This document shows, one piece after another, positions 57,445 to 64,000 of a stretch of 64,000 nucleotides of DNA. The translations under genes were made by a program, and so were the position numbers. Below the pieces are notes generated by a model, which was given only the letters and a program-made list of their open reading frames with translations, was not told the DNA's origin and did no database searches. Position 1 is the first letter of the stretch. Every line of letters starts with the position of its first letter. The stretch is from positions 4,092,001 to 4,156,000 of the forward strand of contig OY763327.1 in assembly GCA_963667295.1 (NCBI GenBank), read 5' to 3'. The DNA comes from JAJRRS01 sp963667295 (GTDB lineage: Bacteria > Planctomycetota > Phycisphaerae > Phycisphaerales > Phycisphaeraceae).

Positions 57445-58332
57445 ATGAAGACTTCCGTCTGGATCACGTGCGTTTTCGCGCTGGGCTTATCAGCAATATG
57501 CTGCGCCCCCGCTTCGGCTGAGGACCTGACTCGCCGTTTTGAGATCACGTGGAGCACACGGCAAGCAGGCCACTTGAAGATGTGGTGGACAACTAACGGC
57601 ATCCGCGATCCTTACCCATTCATCGACAGCGACATCGTCCCGCCTAACGGCGGAACCTATGAGTATCACAACATCGCACCTCGCGACAATATCAACGACA
57701 TGCACGAGCAGTGGATACTCGATAAGAACAACAAGAAAACGTGCACCAACGCCTACACCGACGCCACCTATGCCCACGCATCATTCAACGACTTCTTCCT
57801 CGCTCATCCATACGATGAGCTGAGCTACTTCGGCCTGACGGATGAACTCGAGTTGAGCGACGTCGAGGTCTTCATCGATCTGACGATCTGGGGCGACCAT
57901 GTATTCATGAACCCGCTGCCGGACCCCGAACTCGTTTATCAATTCAACATGGGCTTCTGCCCCGAGTTGCCCGGCTATGAAGTACACAATGATTCACTCG
58001 GCGGCTTGTTCACCGGCCCGATGGTTGTTGTCAGCCAGACCCTGATCCGAGCCTTCGAGTCTATCCCGGGTGATGTCAATGCTGACGGCTTCGTCGGTCT
58101 CGATGACCTGGATATCATCCTCAGCAACTGGAACCAGCCCGTACCTCCCGCCGATGAACTGGCCGACCTTAATGGGGACCTCTACATCGGGCTTGATGAC
58201 CTGGACGTCGTACTCACCCACTGGAACAACGGCACTCCGCCCGTGAGTGATGTTGCTGTTCCCGAACCGGCGGCCGTGCTATTGTTGGGCTGTCTGCTTG
58301 GAATGCGGTGCGTTCACCGGCGCCGCGGATGA
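57445..58332 (+). CDS. Secreted protein with dockerin-like repeats and PEP-CTERM sorting signal
   Basis: From ATG 57445 (GGAGG 5 bases upstream) the 295-residue product has a signal peptide (TSVWITCVFALGLSAICCAPASA). A unique domain (about 26-200) is followed by two dockerin-like loops (about 210-260: PGDVNADGFVGLDDLDIILS and DLNGDLYIGLDDLDVVLTHW). The PEP-CTERM signal closes it: VPEPAAVLLLGCLLGMRC with a basic VHRRRG tail. PEP-CTERM proteins are processed by an exosortase in the cytoplasmic membrane and exposed on the surface. The middle domain shows NGGTYEYHNIAPRDNINDMH and is not recognised. An upstream open frame starting at 57322 has no support. Confidence 0.85.
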   Translation: MKTSVWITCVFALGLSAICCAPASAEDLTRRFEITWSTRQAGHLKMWWTTNGIRDPYPFIDSDIVPPNGGTYEYHNIAPRDNINDMHEQWILDKNNKKTCTNAYTDATYAHASFNDFFLAHPYDELSYFGLTDELELSDVEVFIDLTIWGDHVFMNPLPDPELVYQFNMGFCPELPGYEVHNDSLGGLFTGPMVVVSQTLIRAFESIPGDVNADGFVGLDDLDIILSNWNQPVPPADELADLNGDLYIGLDDLDVVLTHWNNGTPPVSDVAVPEPAAVLLLGCLLGMRCVHRRRG

Positions 58333-58401
58333 TCCATTATCTTCTCTGAGTGATACCGTGTTGAGCTATACGTAATGCGGCCACGTATGCTCTGCGCATT
58401 T

Positions 58402-59232
58402 TTAACCAATCTTATAAATGCGCTTGCCGCGTAAACCCTGGATGATAAACACCAGTGTGAATACAGCCGTGCATGTCAGCACGATGGCGCCGCCGCTGGA
58501 GATCGATAGATAAAACGACAGGTACAATCCTGTCGCGGTGCTCGCGCATGCCATGATGGATGCGACGATCATCATGTTGCGTAAACGTTTTGTCAGTAGC
58601 GCCGCCGTTGCCGCGGGCGTGATCAACATGGCGCTGGTCAGCACCACCCCCACCGCCTGGATGCCGGTTACCACCGCGAGCGCCAATAGAATAAGCAGCA
58701 CGTAACGCAAACGCCCCGCCGACAGGCCGATCACCTGTGCATGCGTCGGATCAACGCTGGTCAGCACCATCTCTTTGTGCAACAGCACCAGCACGCCGAT
58801 GACGATCACCGCGACAACAGCAATCGCGATGAGGTCGGCGTTGGTGACGCCGAGAATATTGCCGAAGAGCATGTGCGAGAAGTCACGATAGCTCTGTGAC
58901 CGGCTCATGATGACGATGCCCAGCGCAAACATTCCTGTAAACATGATCCCGATCGCGGTGTCTTCGCGAAGCTGTCTGCGCCGGCTGAGCCAGCCGATGC
59001 CTATCGCCGTCGTGACCGCTGCAAGCACGGCGCCGAACAGCAGGTTCCAGCGGTTCAAATACGCAATCACAAGCCCCGGCAAGGTCGTGTGCGCCACCGC
59101 GTCGCCGATGAACGCCATGCGACGCAGCACGACGTACACACCCAGCACCGCGCATGTCACGCTGATCAACATCCCCGACAGCAACGCCTGCTGCATGAAC
59201 GGATACGTTAGTGGTTGTACAAGCCAGTTCAC
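58402..59232 (-). CDS. Zinc/manganese ABC transporter permease
   Basis: The 276-residue product has about eight hydrophobic segments. It has the ABC-3 (ZnuB/MntB) motifs: MQQALLSGMLISVTCAVLGVYVVLRRMAFIGDAVAH (parts), SRRRQLREDTAIGIMF, and GIQAVGVVLTSAMLITPAATAALL. It forms the membrane pore of a high-affinity Zn or Mn importer. The start overlaps the ATPase gene by 4 bases (ATGA), a sign of coupling. The metal cannot be told from the permease alone. It is the last gene of the operon. Confidence 0.93.
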   Translation of the reverse strand: MNWLVQPLTYPFMQQALLSGMLISVTCAVLGVYVVLRRMAFIGDAVAHTTLPGLVIAYLNRWNLLFGAVLAAVTTAIGIGWLSRRRQLREDTAIGIMFTGMFALGIVIMSRSQSYRDFSHMLFGNILGVTNADLIAIAVVAVIVIGVLVLLHKEMVLTSVDPTHAQVIGLSAGRLRYVLLILLALAVVTGIQAVGVVLTSAMLITPAATAALLTKRLRNMMIVASIMACASTATGLYLSFYLSISSGGAIVLTCTAVFTLVFIIQGLRGKRIYKIG

Positions 59233-60005
59233 CCGACCATCTCCATCACATTATGCAACGATTCGGTTGCCGGTTGTACGCGCAGCACCCGGCCGCGCGA
59301 CAGGTAAGCAACGGTGTCGAAACTCTGTTCCAGCCGTTCAACATGATGCGTGGCGACGACGACACTCCGCCCTTCTTCCGCGAGCTCGCAGATCACCTGC
59401 TCGGTCATGATGCGCGTCTCGTTATCCACCGCGTTCCAGGGTTCATCCAGCAGGATCAGGTCCGCGTTCTGCGCCAGCGTTCGTGCCAGCAGTGTCCGTT
59501 GCTGTTGGCCGCCGGATAGTTCACCGATCTGTCGGTCGGCCAGGTCGCCGATACCCAGGTGCCCCATGGTCTCTAACACGATCTTCTTATCTTGCCGGGA
59601 TGGTCGGCGAAGCCAGCCCATGTACATGTACCGCCCGGTCATGACCAGTTGCTTTACGCTCATAGGAAACGACCAGTCCAGGTCGCTGCGTTGTGGCAGA
59701 TACGCCAGGCGGTGATGACATACACCGACAGGCTGGCCGAAGATGCGGATCTTGCCCCGCACCGGCTTGAGCAATCCCGCGACCGACTTGAGCACGGTGC
59801 TTTTGCCCGCCCCGTTGTGGCCGATCATCGCGACACGCTCGCCGGGATGCACCGCCAGGTCCGCATCCGTCAATGCAAGCTCTTCGCCGTTGTCATAACC
59901 AACGCACAACCCTTCAACGCGCAGCGCCGGCTCGCCCTCGATCTTCGGGGAATGACGACGACCCCCGTAAGGCAAACGCGGATGCTCGAAACGCTCTCTA
60001 CTCAC
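59229..60005 (-). CDS. Zinc/manganese ABC transporter ATP-binding protein
   Basis: The 258-residue ATPase has Walker A GHNGAGKSTVLK, the signature LSGGQQQRTLLARTLA, Walker B LILLDEPWNAVD and the switch His in VVVATHHVE. An N-terminal extension of about 25 residues (SRERFEHPRLPYGGRRHSP) precedes the first strand. It energises the permease encoded next to it and overlaps both neighbours by 4 bases. Confidence 0.94.
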   Translation of the reverse strand: MSRERFEHPRLPYGGRRHSPKIEGEPALRVEGLCVGYDNGEELALTDADLAVHPGERVAMIGHNGAGKSTVLKSVAGLLKPVRGKIRIFGQPVGVCHHRLAYLPQRSDLDWSFPMSVKQLVMTGRYMYMGWLRRPSRQDKKIVLETMGHLGIGDLADRQIGELSGGQQQRTLLARTLAQNADLILLDEPWNAVDNETRIMTEQVICELAEEGRSVVVATHHVERLEQSFDTVAYLSRGRVLRVQPATESLHNVMEMVG

Positions 60006-60997
60006 CGCAGCGCCCCGACGATTGTCTGCACGTTGTGTCGCATCATCTTTTCATAGCTGTCGCCGTCCGACCCGTCGGGCCCAAGCGCATCGCTGTAAAG
60101 CGAGCCGATCACCTTGACGCCCGCGTCCTCCGCGATCCGGCGCGTCAGGTCGGGGCTGAGCATGTTCTCGACAAACACCGCACGCACGTCGGCGTCTTTG
60201 ATCTGATCGATCACCTTCGCCATGTCCGCCGCAGACGGGTCCCCGCCCTCACTCGATACCGAGCCCATCACGGTGATCACTTCAAAGCCGTACCGATCCG
60301 CGAAGTAACCCATCGCGTTGTGCGTCATCACCAGCTTGCGATTCGCCTGCGGGATCGTTGCGACTTGTTCAGCGATCCATGTGTCCAGCTCATTCAGGCG
60401 GGCAACATAGGCATCGCAATTCGCCCGGTAGACGTCAGCATGCGCCGGGTCGGCCGCGATCAATTCCTCGGCAATCACTTTGGCCATGGACGCGACGTTG
60501 CGCACATCATGCCAGGCGTGCGGGTCGAATTCACCGTGATGATGGTGATGGTGCTCGTGTTCTTGGCTGTGTTCCGCGTGCTCTGCATGTTCGTGTTCGT
60601 GCACATCTTCATCCGCATGCCCGGCGCGGCGCGGCTCGATATCGCGCGTAACCGCAACGCGCTTAGCCTCCGTCTTGCTGCCTTGGTAGAAGTCATCAAA
60701 CCAAATCTCAAAGGCAAGGCCGTTCTCAAACACCAATCGTGCATCAGTCAACGCGATGCTGTCGCGCGGTGTCGGCTCATACGTGTGTGCATCCCCGTCC
60801 GAACCAACCAGCACCGTCAGCTCGATGTGATCACCCCCGACCTGCCTGACCAGATCGCCGAGGATACTGTAAGTCGCCACGGACTTGAGCTTCCCGCCCT
60901 CGTCGCCCGCTTGGCTCGGCGTCGACCGATCACAGCCGGATACCATCGATAGCCCCAGGATCACTAACCCCAGCACGACCCGCTTGTACTTGCACAT
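60002..60997 (-). CDS. Zinc/manganese ABC transporter substrate-binding lipoprotein
   Basis: A lipoprotein signal (VVLGLVILGLSMVSGC, C at about 22) anchors the binding protein. It shows the ZnuA/MntA motifs: SVATYSILGDLVRQVGGD, HTYEPTPRDSIAL, AWHDVRNVASMAKVIAEEL, LVMTHNAMGYFADRYG, and a His/Glu-rich loop (about 137-160: HEHEHAEHAEHSQEHEHH). That loop is typical of zinc-binding ZnuA proteins and favours zinc over manganese. The first gene of the operon, with AGG about 7 bases upstream of ATG 60997 and a palindromic operator at 61028-61075. Confidence 0.93.
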   Translation of the reverse strand: MCKYKRVVLGLVILGLSMVSGCDRSTPSQAGDEGGKLKSVATYSILGDLVRQVGGDHIELTVLVGSDGDAHTYEPTPRDSIALTDARLVFENGLAFEIWFDDFYQGSKTEAKRVAVTRDIEPRRAGHADEDVHEHEHAEHAEHSQEHEHHHHHHGEFDPHAWHDVRNVASMAKVIAEELIAADPAHADVYRANCDAYVARLNELDTWIAEQVATIPQANRKLVMTHNAMGYFADRYGFEVITVMGSVSSEGGDPSAADMAKVIDQIKDADVRAVFVENMLSPDLTRRIAEDAGVKVIGSLYSDALGPDGSDGDSYEKMMRHNVQTIVGALR

Positions 60998-61027
60998 GGA
61001 TGGACCTTTCGGGCAATTTGGCCCGTT

Positions 61028-61075
61028 TTATTGAGAATACGATATCAATATAAGATGATATTAGCTTCTCAATAA
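61028..61075. promoter_or_regulatory. Nested palindromic operator upstream of the metal ABC transporter (Zur/Fur/MntR-type candidate)
   Basis: TTATTGAGAA (61028-61037) and TTCTCAATAA (61066-61075) are a perfect 10-bp inverted repeat. Inside it, GATATCA (61041-61047) and TGATATT (61056-61062) form a second one with an 8-base spacer, in an AT-rich context. This lies 30-80 bases before the substrate-binding gene and is the right place for metal-dependent repression. Confidence 0.65.
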
Positions 61076-61236
61076 GGCAAAATCAAGTGTGAAAATAATA
61101 ATTTTAATACATTCTGTTTCAGGGTTTATGTGAATTTACATCCCGGTGCTCTCGTGCTTCCCGTCGAACGGTGTGTTTCGCGCTTGATGGCACCCTTTGG
61201 CCACCAGATAGCCCAAGCCGGCTTTGCCTTGGATGC

Positions 61237-61271
61237 AAAAAACACCGGCAGCCGTGAAGCCGCCGGTGTTT
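61237..61271 (-). terminator. Rho-independent terminator of the endonuclease I gene
   Basis: On the minus strand AAACACCGGC and GCCGGTGTTT (10-bp perfect stem; 61240-61249 and 61262-61271) are followed by TTTTTT. It lies about 50 bases after the stop codon of the gene. Confidence 0.85.
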
Positions 61272-61319
61272 GAGATTGCTTGATTGGTTGTCGAATCAGA
61301 CTGACTATTGCCAGCCCGA

Positions 61320-62942
61320 TCACGCAACGTGCTTGCGACGGCTCACGAGCACCACGCCCGCGACGCCGAACAGTACGATCGACATCGGTTCGGGCACCGC
61401 AATAACCGTGCCCCGAACTTCAAACGCCATCGCAGTTCCGGCCGACGCGCCCGCGATATCCTCGTCCGAGGTATATAGCATGTACGTCGCCGAGAACACG
61501 CCTTCCACGCTTGTGTCCATCGTAAATTGGAATGTCTCACCCTGGCCCGCGCCGAGGTTGCTGAACGCCGCCATATCATTGGTGAAAGCCGAAGCGTCTC
61601 CACCCACCAGGGCGAAGTTGTCAAGATCGAGCCCGGCGGTGTATTGACCGTACGCCAGATCAAGATTGAAGATATCCAGATTCAGCACCGGGCTGCTATC
61701 GCCCACCGTTATCGAGCCGAAGTCCAGGACCTGCCAGTCAATATCACTGTCCGCCGCGAATGAACCATTGGAGTGGCCGAGCACCGTCATGCTGGCGTCG
61801 ATGGTGTCGTTGCCGTCGCCCGCGCCGTAGCCGCTGCCGAGCCCGGTCGTGACATCGAGGTTGTCGATGGTGACCGTGCCGCCGACCTTGCCGGGGGTGT
61901 TGCTGTTGCCTTGCAGGCCGATGTTGATCGCCTGCGAGCCTGAGCCGCCGACTTCAAACGCGTTGAACCGACCCGACACGCTGGTCGCGACGGCTGCCGA
62001 GTCCGAGCTGACGCTGTAGTACGTGCCGGCGTTACCGGTTTTATTCAGGTACACGGTCTGGCTCATGCTTGAGACAGGGGCCCCCATGATGACCCGGCCG
62101 AAGTCCAGATCAAGATGTGATGAGCCGTCCGCCGAAGCCGTCGCGCCGCCGAGCGTCAGTTTTGAATCGTTGTTCTGATCCACAAAGACCGACCAGACAT
62201 ATTCCGGGTGATCGATGTAGGCGTTGCGGTTGTTGGTGTAGTAGCTGGGGTTCAGCGAGCTGCTGTAGATCGCCTCGTTGCGGTGACGCTCGAATTCATC
62301 GGGGGTGTCCGAATAGTTCCACGCGATCAAGGCGATGAGGTCGCCCATGCTGTTGCCGCTGGCCGAGCCGTTCTTGAGTGAGATGCCTTTTTCGGGGCCG
62401 TAGCGTGTATCGGAGTAGAACAGTTGGCGGGCGATGTCGCCCTTGTCCTGATCGCCGGGGAAGTAGTACCCGCCGGAGACTGCGCCGTAGCTGCCGGTGC
62501 TGCTGGCGCTGCCGAAGGGCTTGTTCCCGCGTGAGGAGTTGATGCTCGGGTTGATCGGGCGCAGCGAGTGTGGATCACCCAGGTTGCCGCGCGTTGAGTT
62601 AGACGCGTCACCGGGCTGAAGCGACTGAGGCCAAACGTGCTCGCGGTTCCAGGTCGAGCCCGAATCCCAGTTCGCCGAAACCGAAGCGCGGTTGTAAGCC
62701 AGGAGGATGTAGCCCGGACGATTCGGGTCGGCATCCGTGATCCGCGCCGAGTAACGGAAGTCCCCGTAGCGGCGCTGGATCTGGCCGGTACGCATGATGT
62801 TGTACAGTTGGTTTTCCAGCGTTGAGCCGGTGCCTGTTGCGGAACTGTAGTAACCCGCAGGCGCATCATACATATCCGCTAACGCCGGGGCGGACAGCGC
62901 ACCGACCATCAGGCTGGCAGCTAATAACTTAGACACGTGCAT
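61320..62942 (-). CDS. Secreted endonuclease I with C-terminal beta domains and PEP-CTERM signal
   Basis: From ATG 62942 (GGGAG 8 bases upstream) the 540-residue product starts with a signal peptide (HVSKLLAASLMVGALSAPALA). The endonuclease I (EndA/NucM) domain, about 25-240, has the DNase motif STWNREHVWPQSL, with the His of a beta-beta-alpha metal site, then RGNLGDPHSLRPINPSINSSRGN (parts). The second half is beta-rich, with a DFG...V module repeated (LDFGRVIMGAPVSS, LDFGSITVGDSSP), resembling choice-of-anchor modules. It ends in VPEPMSIVLFGVAGVVLVSRRKHVA (parts), a PEP-CTERM signal. It should degrade extracellular DNA while anchored to the envelope. Confidence 0.9.
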   Translation of the reverse strand: MHVSKLLAASLMVGALSAPALADMYDAPAGYYSSATGTGSTLENQLYNIMRTGQIQRRYGDFRYSARITDADPNRPGYILLAYNRASVSANWDSGSTWNREHVWPQSLQPGDASNSTRGNLGDPHSLRPINPSINSSRGNKPFGSASSTGSYGAVSGGYYFPGDQDKGDIARQLFYSDTRYGPEKGISLKNGSASGNSMGDLIALIAWNYSDTPDEFERHRNEAIYSSSLNPSYYTNNRNAYIDHPEYVWSVFVDQNNDSKLTLGGATASADGSSHLDLDFGRVIMGAPVSSMSQTVYLNKTGNAGTYYSVSSDSAAVATSVSGRFNAFEVGGSGSQAINIGLQGNSNTPGKVGGTVTIDNLDVTTGLGSGYGAGDGNDTIDASMTVLGHSNGSFAADSDIDWQVLDFGSITVGDSSPVLNLDIFNLDLAYGQYTAGLDLDNFALVGGDASAFTNDMAAFSNLGAGQGETFQFTMDTSVEGVFSATYMLYTSDEDIAGASAGTAMAFEVRGTVIAVPEPMSIVLFGVAGVVLVSRRKHVA

Positions 62943-63031
62943 GCAAACTTCTCCCATCACTTAAACTAATTGTGAAAAAAACGCTTCAATCCCCGGACGT
63001 TTTACTTCGTCCCAACACTATTGTACTTGCT

Positions 63032-63062
63032 ATCACCCCGGGGTTCTTTGCCCCGGGGTGAT
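63032..63062. terminator. Perfect 12-bp hairpin downstream of the PEP-CTERM gene
   Basis: ATCACCCCGGGG-TTCTTTG-CCCCGGGGTGAT (63032-63062). There is no T-run, so it is not a classical intrinsic terminator, but its place 39 bases after the stop codon of the upstream minus-strand gene suggests message 3'-end formation or stability. Confidence 0.5.
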
Positions 63063-63100
63063 TAAGCCTGTTCATCTCGGCGTTCGCCAGCCTCGCTCAC

Positions 63101-63784
63101 TCAGCTACGGGACTTGCGTCGCGAAGCCAACGCCAACACACCCGCACCCAGCAGCCCCAGGCTCGCCGGTTCCGGGACAGCCGTCCCCTGGACAAAGAAG
63201 TTGTCCCAGCGGTTTTTATCCGTGTCGCCCGTTGCGCCGCTGTAGGTAATACGGAACTGGAACCCCGCGATGTTATCGACGTCGGCGATTGCACTGAAGT
63301 CAACGACCGCCACTTCCCAACTGCCCGAAAGCGATCCGGTTTGGGTTTCAAAGTTGTGCCAGCTGATCCCGCCATCGGTTGAGTAATCAATCACCCGGCT
63401 GTTAAAACCGTCGGTGTCACCCTTCTGAGCCCACGACACATTGATGTCTTCGAAGCCCAGCGTCGGGACAGACCAGATCGCCTGTGCACCATTGGAGGTA
63501 CCTCGGATAATCATCCCTTTGGTCGCGCCGGTATCGACCAGACGGTTTGTCGAAGTGCCCGACAGGTGATCCACCGCGTAGTAGTCGCCGTTTTCGAGCG
63601 TCTGGTCAAAGTTCTCGACCGTGAAGCTGCCTGTGCCGTACTCCGCATCCAGCGGGAAGTCGCCGGGCTTGTACCCCGTGCTGCTTGTGTCCAGTGTGAA
63701 ACCCGCAATGATGTCAGCCTGTGCCGAACACACAACACCACCGCTGACAACTGCGGCGCACAATAAACCAATTCGCTTTTTCAT
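63101..63784 (-). CDS. PEP-CTERM surface protein of unknown function
   Basis: From ATG 63784 the 227-residue product starts MKKRIGLLCAAVVSGGVVCSAQA, a signal peptide. It then has a beta-sandwich-like domain: DIIAGFTLDTSSTGYKPGDF, TDGFNSRVIDYSTDGGISWHNF, GSWEVAVVDFSAIADVDNIAGFQFRITYSGATGDTDKNRWDNFFV (parts). It ends VPEPASLGLLGAGVLALASR then RKSRS, a standard PEP-CTERM signal for exosortase sorting. The two consecutive ATGs follow GGGAG; the second (63784) has the better spacing. A frame extending to 63862 is not supported. It is likely a carbohydrate- or cell-binding envelope protein. Confidence 0.85.
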   Translation of the reverse strand: MKKRIGLLCAAVVSGGVVCSAQADIIAGFTLDTSSTGYKPGDFPLDAEYGTGSFTVENFDQTLENGDYYAVDHLSGTSTNRLVDTGATKGMIIRGTSNGAQAIWSVPTLGFEDINVSWAQKGDTDGFNSRVIDYSTDGGISWHNFETQTGSLSGSWEVAVVDFSAIADVDNIAGFQFRITYSGATGDTDKNRWDNFFVQGTAVPEPASLGLLGAGVLALASRRKSRS

Positions 63785-63903
63785 CATTCTCCCATCCTTA
63801 TTTTGAGAACCAAAAACACGAATTCCCCGTGTGAACCCGGGACACTTTCCCCTGATGCCCACGGCGGGAAACCGGGACTACACACGCAGCCCCGCCCAAA
63901 TAA
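63785..63903 (-). promoter_or_regulatory. Structured leader of the PEP-CTERM gene
   Basis: The minus strand holds TCCCGG-TTTCCC ... GGGAAA...CCGGG (about 63838-63878), a nested stem that ends about 55 bases before the start codon. There is no known riboswitch signature. No other gene is seen in the gap. Confidence 0.35.
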
Positions 63904-64000
63904 TTACCCTCCCTGATCACAGAGAAGACGGTTGATCTCTTCTGCTGTGCAACACGAGCTGGTGGCGGGCCCTGTCAGCATCCATGTCATGGCAACACCC
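63904..64000 (-). CDS. Possible C-terminal fragment of a protein running off the right edge
   Basis: A minus-strand frame is open from the window end to a TAA at 63904-63906. It reads MTWMLTGPATSSCCTAEEIN and then RLLCDQGG, with three cysteines. Nothing upstream can be seen, so it may be the end of a larger gene or a chance frame. A hairpin (CACAGAGAAGA/TCTTCTGCTGTG, about 63919-63950) lies within it. Confidence 0.3.
   Translation of the reverse strand, partial: GVAMTWMLTGPATSSCCTAEEINRLLCDQGG

Noticed and set aside
63838..63903. Riboswitch in the leader of the PEP-CTERM gene
   Set aside because: The stems do not match any riboswitch consensus that I know; only described as a structured leader.
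1..64000. Complete insertion sequence, prophage or rRNA operon
   Set aside because: No transposase with terminal inverted repeats, integrase, phage structural genes or rRNA sequence was seen. The RAYT gene is a single domesticated-type enzyme.

Overview
The window looks like a chromosomal segment of a planctomycete, most likely of the Phycisphaerae type. Reasons seen in the sequence: several secreted proteins end in PEP-CTERM sorting signals, two carry the dockerin-like GDxNxDGFVGLDDLDIVLNNWN repeat, the giant surface protein begins with a LEPR-XLL signal, several membrane proteins carry the CxxCxYDLRG...CPECG zinc ribbon, genes are mostly short single units on both strands, and intergenic space is full of dispersed inverted repeats. 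I cannot name a species. No rRNA, complete tRNA, CRISPR array or complete insertion sequence was seen.

Layout. 0-6 kb: start of ATP synthase beta (atpD, running off the left edge), a zinc-ribbon peptide, a ParA-type ATPase, FlgM, an AT-rich patch with two DnaA boxes, folP, a PilZ protein and a MATE exporter. 6-17 kb: a secreted protein, a fatty acid desaturase, a cytidylate-kinase-like protein, a PHP phosphoesterase, a SOUL lipoprotein, a sulfotransferase-like/aminotransferase-like gene pair, MscS and planctomycete membrane proteins. 17-29 kb: NERD protein, two AT-richer unknowns, murC, GH57 branching enzyme, rdgB, a GT2/DUF4922 operon and a TolC-type protein. 29-36 kb: CNNM transporter, DUF3891 and a divergent MarR regulator sharing a palindrome, nitroreductase and aldo/keto-reductase-type enzymes. 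36-43 kb: leuC, then an AT-rich three-gene island (DUF6602 nuclease-like, ParB-like, Dam-like methylase), YhbY, and an unknown protein bracketed by a 36-bp direct repeat. 43-51 kb: acyl-CoA ligase, SPOR lipoprotein, PilZ, kinase-like, C39-like lipoprotein, M55 peptidase, secreted esterase. 51-64 kb: two candidate structured RNAs, a 1,317-residue surface protein, DUF423, a RAYT transposase, a dockerin/PEP-CTERM protein, a Zn/Mn ABC transporter with a palindromic operator, an extracellular endonuclease I and another PEP-CTERM protein.

How genes work together. Most are independent housekeeping or envelope genes. Clear functional units are the metal ABC transporter (three genes with 4-bp overlaps), the GT2/DUF4922 pair, the M55/C39 pair, the sulfotransferase-like/BCAT-like pair (which matches, from memory, the two halves of a plant fusion protein), and the tightly packed Dam/ParB/DUF6602 operon, which is the best candidate here for an undescribed defence or modification system. 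Several dispersed repeats run into reading frames (parA, murC, the C39 lipoprotein, yhbY and others), an unusual feature of this genome. All functions are inferred from sequence read by eye; no database search was run.
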